From: Cytophagaceae bacterium
Lineage (GTDB): Bacteria; Bacteroidota; Bacteroidia; Cytophagales; Cyclobacteriaceae
NCBI GenBank assembly: GCA_006969745.1
Contig: CP030886.1
Span: forward strand, 124,001 to 188,000
Direction of reading: 5' to 3'
DNA length: 64,000 nucleotides
The notes under the pieces: generated by a model
The model's database searches: none
Told to the model about the DNA's origin: nothing
The model's input: only the letters and a program-made list of their open reading frames with translations
Position numbers and translations under genes: made by a program
Part shown: positions 59,807 through 64,000 of the stretch, one piece after another
Position numbering within the stretch: the first letter of the stretch is position 1
Layout: the number at the start of each line of letters is the position of its first letter

Positions 59807-62800
59807 ATGAAACACCTACTTCGCTATGCCCTCGTGCTGGGAGGCATCATTTATGGAGTGTCTGTTAATGCCCAGGATAACTGTGCTGCCAGAGCCGATT
59901 TTGACTGGGACGACCACACAGGAACACCCACAGGCAATACCTACTCAGATGAAACCGTTGATTTCACGTTTTCTGTGGCGGGTTCAGGTGGAATTACTAC
60001 CAATACTACAGGTGCTGGCATATTCCTTACAGCACAAAATGTCGCTGGTACTATATGGCAGGTAACACAGAGTGATAACAATATCAATACATTCACCATC
60101 GATTTCAACGGTGATCTTTTATATGATTTCTGCTTTCAACTATTGGATGTCGACGATAATGGAGCCGGTGCTGATAATGTGACCGTAAATGCATATGATG
60201 CTTCAAATACGCTCATTACCTTGACAGCAGCTGATTATACCTTCACCAATATTGGTACAGATCTGATCCAATACAACGGAGCAAACGAATTTGAAGGTAC
60301 TGGAGCTTCACCTACGTTTGATGGAGCTAACTTTAATCCACGGTCGAATGTACTTATATGCTTCCCCTCTCCGATTCAGCGTATTGAATTGGTATTCGAC
60401 TCAAACGATGGAACGGGCCAACAGAGTTGTGGAATCGGCGATTTTGACTACTGCTCATTCGATTTTGACAATGACGGAACAAGAGACACCGCAGAGACTG
60501 ATGCCGACGATGATGGTATTTCAAATACGCAAGAAGGATATACTCCGGCTGATACAGACGGCGATGGAATTCCTGATGTATACGATTCAGATTTCCCTGG
60601 AAGAATAGATGCCAACGGAGACAACACGGACGATAACTTCGACAGTGATCTTGACGGTGCACCTGATGCGTTGGATCTAGACTCTGATGACGATGGAATC
60701 CTTGATAGTATTGAAAATCTACCAGCGACCGGGGGTTTACCTGAGGATACGGATGGAGATGGAACAGACGATTATTTGGACAGTGATTCTGATGAAGATG
60801 GGATTTCAGACCTCATTGAAGGAAATGACATAGATTTTAATGGAGTTGCCGATCTAGCTTTGGCTGGGACTGATACAGATGGAGATGGTATTGATGACAA
60901 TTTAGATACCGTAAATGGGCTGGATGAGACTGGAAATCTAACGGGAAGTGCTGCAGCCGTTGCTGCCAATTTGGTTGACAATGACACTGATCCTGACTAT
61001 AGGGATACGGACGACGATGGAGACGGTATTTTAACCAGCGCTGAAACAACTGATACCAATTCGGATGGGATTCCTGAATACATCACCTACTGCGCAGATG
61101 GATCTGTTCTAAATTTTAATGGATTTGCTGACGGCTCAACTCCGGGTCCCACATTTAACGTAGACGCGGTAAATATTACTTTTAGTTTCACCGACCCTTC
61201 AAATTCATCAACTGAATATGAAATTGATAACCAAATACAATCAGATAATTATGTAAGGGTCTTGCAAGATGTTAGTACAAATACAGCATTTACACTACTA
61301 AGAGTAAAATTTGATAAACCACTTGAAGGTTTCTGCTTTGACCTATTGGATATCGATGCGGCTTCTGGTAGTCATGTAGACTCCATGGCTGTAAATATTT
61401 TTAGAGACGGTGATGTTATAGTTTTAGATGGTACCAACATCATTAATGGTGCTTATAATAAGCTAAACGCAAACAATTTCATCGCCGGTACTGCCAATTC
61501 CGATAATGACGAATACCTTGGAAATGTTCGCCTTTGTTTGCTACAATCAGTTGATTCATTGGTAATTAAATATGGTAATGCAATCGCTCCGGCTGGAGAT
61601 CAGGCAGTAGGATTAGATGATTTCTCCTGGTGTGGAATTGATTCAGACTATGATGAAATTCTAGATTTTGATGATCCTGATGACAACAATAACGGTATAG
61701 CAGATATAGTAGAAGGCGGTGGTGTTGATCACTCATTAGATACAGATGGAGACAAGATTCCGGATTATATGGATGCGGATTTTCCAGGATTTACTGATTC
61801 TAACGCAGACGGAGTAAATGATAACGCTGATTTGGATCTTGACGGAATACCAGATCATGTTGATAAAGACACGGACAATGATGGAATTCCGGACGCAGTT
61901 GAAGCGAATGGAGGTCTCCTTCCGACGAATATGGATGAAGATGGAGCATATCCGCCTGCATACTCTTTGGCCAACGACTCGGATGGAGATGGAATCGTAG
62001 ATGATGTAGACCCCTCTACCGGAGGTACCGCGCTTGCCAATCCAAATACCGATGGAGATGCTGTAAATGATTTTAGAGATACAGACTCAGATGGAGACGG
62101 TATTCCTGACCTTGTAGAAGCTGGAGGAACAGATTCAGATGGAGATGGAATGGTAGACAGCTTTGCGGATGCAACCGGCGATGGTTTCAATGACGCGTAT
62201 GATCCTGATGTTTTTGGAACTACGCTGCTAAATGGAAGTATTTCCAAGTTTGCACTCGACACAGATGGTGATGGCTTTGCAAATTACATTGATATCGATT
62301 CAGATGGAGATGGAATCACAGACGGTGTTGAAGCACAAACAACAGCCGGGTATGTAGCCCCATTAGGTACAGATACAGATGGTGATGGTTGGGACGATAG
62401 CTATGATTCAGACAATGGAGGTACAGCGATTGTTTTAGTTAATTCAGATTCAGATTCCAATGAAGATTACCTAGATACTGATTCCGATGGAGATGGAATC
62501 CCTGACAACATTGAAAGCAGGGATAGCGATTCAGACGGTGTGGCAGATCAGCTCGCTTCAGGAACAGATACTGACAGCGATGGGCTGGATGATAATTATG
62601 ATACCGATAATGGTGGATCTACGTCTGCTAATCAAGATACGGACTCGGATGGCACAGTTGATTTTAGAGATATTGATGATGATGGTGACGGAGTGATCAG
62701 TAGCTCCGAAGATTACAATGGAAATTCAAATTTTGCGGACGACTTTACACAGGGTGGCTCCCCTACTCCGGATTATTTATTCTTCACGAATGATCCTGAT

Positions 62801-64000
62801 GGTGATGGCCTCATTAATGCACTGGATTTTGATGACAACAATGATGGCATCCTCGATGCAGATATGGCTACTTGCTCTATCATCAATGGGAACGGGATGA
62901 CCGCCACTGAAACCGGTGGAGTGACAAATCCCACAAACGCCGAAGGTGTAGCAGATGATGTTTTTGCAGTAGTAGGAAATGGAGACGTCTTGACAGTACA
63001 GCTGGATGATGTGGTCCCTAATGGGCTAACACTGACTTTAAGGATGGCTAGAAGTCAAGGTGGCGGAGCAAATTCTACCTTGAGAGTTGAGCAGTCTTCT
63101 GATAATATTTCATATGTCAATGCGGTTGATTACAATTTTTCTACCAACGTGCTAGCAGATTATGACTACACCTTAACAGCCGATGCTGAATATATAAGGT
63201 TTACTCGTATTGCGCGCGACAATCGGGTGGACGCCATAACCTATACTTTCCAAAGTTGTATTGACACTGATTCTGATGGTGATGGTGTGGCTGATCGACT
63301 TGACCTGGATAGTGACGGTGACAACATCCCTAATGCGTATGAAGCGAATGATGGCTTGTTACCTGCAAACATGGATGAAAATGGACAGTATCCTGCTGCC
63401 TACGCTTCTGCTAATGATACAGATGGTGACGGATATGTTAATGATTTGGATCCAGATAATGGAGGGACTGCTTTAGCCAATGCTGATTTTGATGGTGATG
63501 GTTTAGAGGATTCCAGGGATGCAGATACGGATGGTGATGGAATTCCTGATGCTATCGAGTCCATTGGAACCGATACCAACGCGAACGGAATTCCTGATGA
63601 TTTTACAGATACTGATAGTGACGGTAATCTAGATTATCGAGACTTAGATTCAGATGGTGATGGAATACTCGATCTTCGAGAAGGACAAACAACTGCTGCA
63701 TATAATGGCTCTCCTACTGCTACAGATACGGACGGTGACGGTATTTCTGATGATTTTGATGCTGATAATGGCGGTACAGCCATTACTGGTAACGATCATG
63801 ATAACGACGGAACTCCTGATTTCCAGGACTCTGACAGTGACAATGATGGTATTTCAGATTTAATAGAAGGAAACGACAACAATGCAGACGGAGTAGCAGA
63901 TATTACTCCATCTGGTACGGATGCCAACGACAATGGAATTGATGATGACTTTGATGCTACACCAGTCGTATTACAAAATACAGATGGGGATGCTGAGCCG
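59807..64000 (+). CDS. Giant secreted protein with thrombospondin type 3-like calcium repeats (3' end outside window)
   Basis: The frame from the ATG at 59807 stays open for 1398 codons to the last base, with no stop. Signal peptide ending VSVNAQ, then an N-terminal beta-sandwich-like domain (about 25-215, with paired Cys such as FCFQLLDVDD), a long run of acidic repeats of type D-D-D-x-D-G-x-x-D (about 216-420), a second beta-sandwich (around 430-600, GFCFDLLDIDAASG), more repeats, a third sandwich (about 1030-1145) and further repeats. Thrombospondin type 3/RTX-like calcium binding; typical of large gliding or adhesion proteins of Bacteroidota that carry a C-terminal sorting domain, which would lie beyond the window. 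Confidence 0.85.
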   Translation, partial: MKHLLRYALVLGGIIYGVSVNAQDNCAARADFDWDDHTGTPTGNTYSDETVDFTFSVAGSGGITTNTTGAGIFLTAQNVAGTIWQVTQSDNNINTFTIDFNGDLLYDFCFQLLDVDDNGAGADNVTVNAYDASNTLITLTAADYTFTNIGTDLIQYNGANEFEGTGASPTFDGANFNPRSNVLICFPSPIQRIELVFDSNDGTGQQSCGIGDFDYCSFDFDNDGTRDTAETDADDDGISNTQEGYTPADTDGDGIPDVYDSDFPGRIDANGDNTDDNFDSDLDGAPDALDLDSDDDGILDSIENLPATGGLPEDTDGDGTDDYLDSDSDEDGISDLIEGNDIDFNGVADLALAGTDTDGDGIDDNLDTVNGLDETGNLTGSAAAVAANLVDNDTDPDYRDTDDDGDGILTSAETTDTNSDGIPEYITYCADGSVLNFNGFADGSTPGPTFNVDAVNITFSFTDPSNSSTEYEIDNQIQSDNYVRVLQDVSTNTAFTLLRVKFDKPLEGFCFDLLDIDAASGSHVDSMAVNIFRDGDVIVLDGTNIINGAYNKLNANNFIAGTANSDNDEYLGNVRLCLLQSVDSLVIKYGNAIAPAGDQAVGLDDFSWCGIDSDYDEILDFDDPDDNNNGIADIVEGGGVDHSLDTDGDKIPDYMDADFPGFTDSNADGVNDNADLDLDGIPDHVDKDTDNDGIPDAVEANGGLLPTNMDEDGAYPPAYSLANDSDGDGIVDDVDPSTGGTALANPNTDGDAVNDFRDTDSDGDGIPDLVEAGGTDSDGDGMVDSFADATGDGFNDAYDPDVFGTTLLNGSISKFALDTDGDGFANYIDIDSDGDGITDGVEAQTTAGYVAPLGTDTDGDGWDDSYDSDNGGTAIVLVNSDSDSNEDYLDTDSDGDGIPDNIESRDSDSDGVADQLASGTDTDSDGLDDNYDTDNGGSTSANQDTDSDGTVDFRDIDDDGDGVISSSEDYNGNSNFADDFTQGGSPTPDYLFFTNDPDGDGLINALDFDDNNDGILDADMATCSIINGNGMTATETGGVTNPTNAEGVADDVFAVVGNGDVLTVQLDDVVPNGLTLTLRMARSQGGGANSTLRVEQSSDNISYVNAVDYNFSTNVLADYDYTLTADAEYIRFTRIARDNRVDAITYTFQSCIDTDSDGDGVADRLDLDSDGDNIPNAYEANDGLLPANMDENGQYPAAYASANDTDGDGYVNDLDPDNGGTALANADFDGDGLEDSRDADTDGDGIPDAIESIGTDTNANGIPDDFTDTDSDGNLDYRDLDSDGDGILDLREGQTTAAYNGSPTATDTDGDGISDDFDADNGGTAITGNDHDNDGTPDFQDSDSDNDGISDLIEGNDNNADGVADITPSGTDANDNGIDDDFDATPVVLQNTDGDAEP

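Noticed and set aside
59826..63863. Many short frames of 60-135 codons on both strands in the calcium-repeat gene
   Set aside because: All are shadows of the single open frame from 59807; repeat-rich DNA creates open alternative frames with strange composition (Met/Ile- or Ser/Pro-rich).
1..64000. CRISPR array, insertion sequence or prophage
   Set aside because: No regularly spaced short repeats, transposase or phage structural genes were seen on reading either strand; the S74 domain is part of a cell-surface protein here.

Overview
The window looks like chromosome of a Bacteroidota bacterium, most likely a marine-type Cytophagales. Evidence: a type IX secretion (T9SS) sorting domain, PorT-like outer-membrane barrels, many Ser/Gly-Cys lipoproteins, a clade II (Sec-type) nitrous oxide reductase operon, a fused CcoNO cbb3 oxidase, and promoters with the Bacteroidota -7 element TAnnTTTG. 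Base composition is moderately AT-rich throughout and no insertion sequence, integrase, phage module or CRISPR array was seen.

Region 1 (1-22 kb) is mostly housekeeping: a cut NhaC antiporter, dapD, a glycosyltransferase, a DtxR-type regulator leading a metal ABC transporter operon (one permease carries its own DtxR-like domain), apt, a PLP decarboxylase, an ABC permease, miaE with a porin, a Nif3-like protein with a zinc-ribbon coiled-coil protein, accA with an acyltransferase, and tRNA-Asp.

Region 2 (22-31.6 kb) encodes exported and surface proteins: barrels, a tandem pair of putative M91-like zinc metallopeptidases, a T9SS cargo protein, and a 1.28-kilo-residue YadA-head protein ending in an S74 auto-processing chaperone domain.

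Region 3 (31.6-59.6 kb) is a coherent low-oxygen respiration island: universal stress proteins, a cysteine dioxygenase-like protein, the nos operon (cytochrome c, fasciclin protein, NosZ, NosL, NosD, NosF, NosY), hemN, the cbb3 oxidase operon (ccoS-NO-Q-P-G-H plus a TauE/SafE-like protein), two paralogous small membrane proteins, an OsmC-like protein, a beta-CASP nuclease, a class III cyclase, thioredoxin, sulfurtransferase, copper ATPase CcoI, a PAS histidine kinase and a receiver-CNB-Crp response regulator. Nine FNR-type palindromes (TGAY-N4-RTCA) lie in the intergenic regions of this island. Most sit exactly 55 or 33 bp (one at 32) from a -7-like element. I infer that the kinase (with FixL-like haem residues) and the Crp-type response regulator form a compact FixL-FixJ-FixK-like circuit that controls the island and themselves.

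Region 4 (59.8 kb to the end) is the start of a giant secreted protein with thrombospondin type 3-like calcium-binding repeats. Its reading frame stays open to the last base.

Everything was read by eye. Family names rest on motif recognition, and coordinates of short sites were counted by hand.
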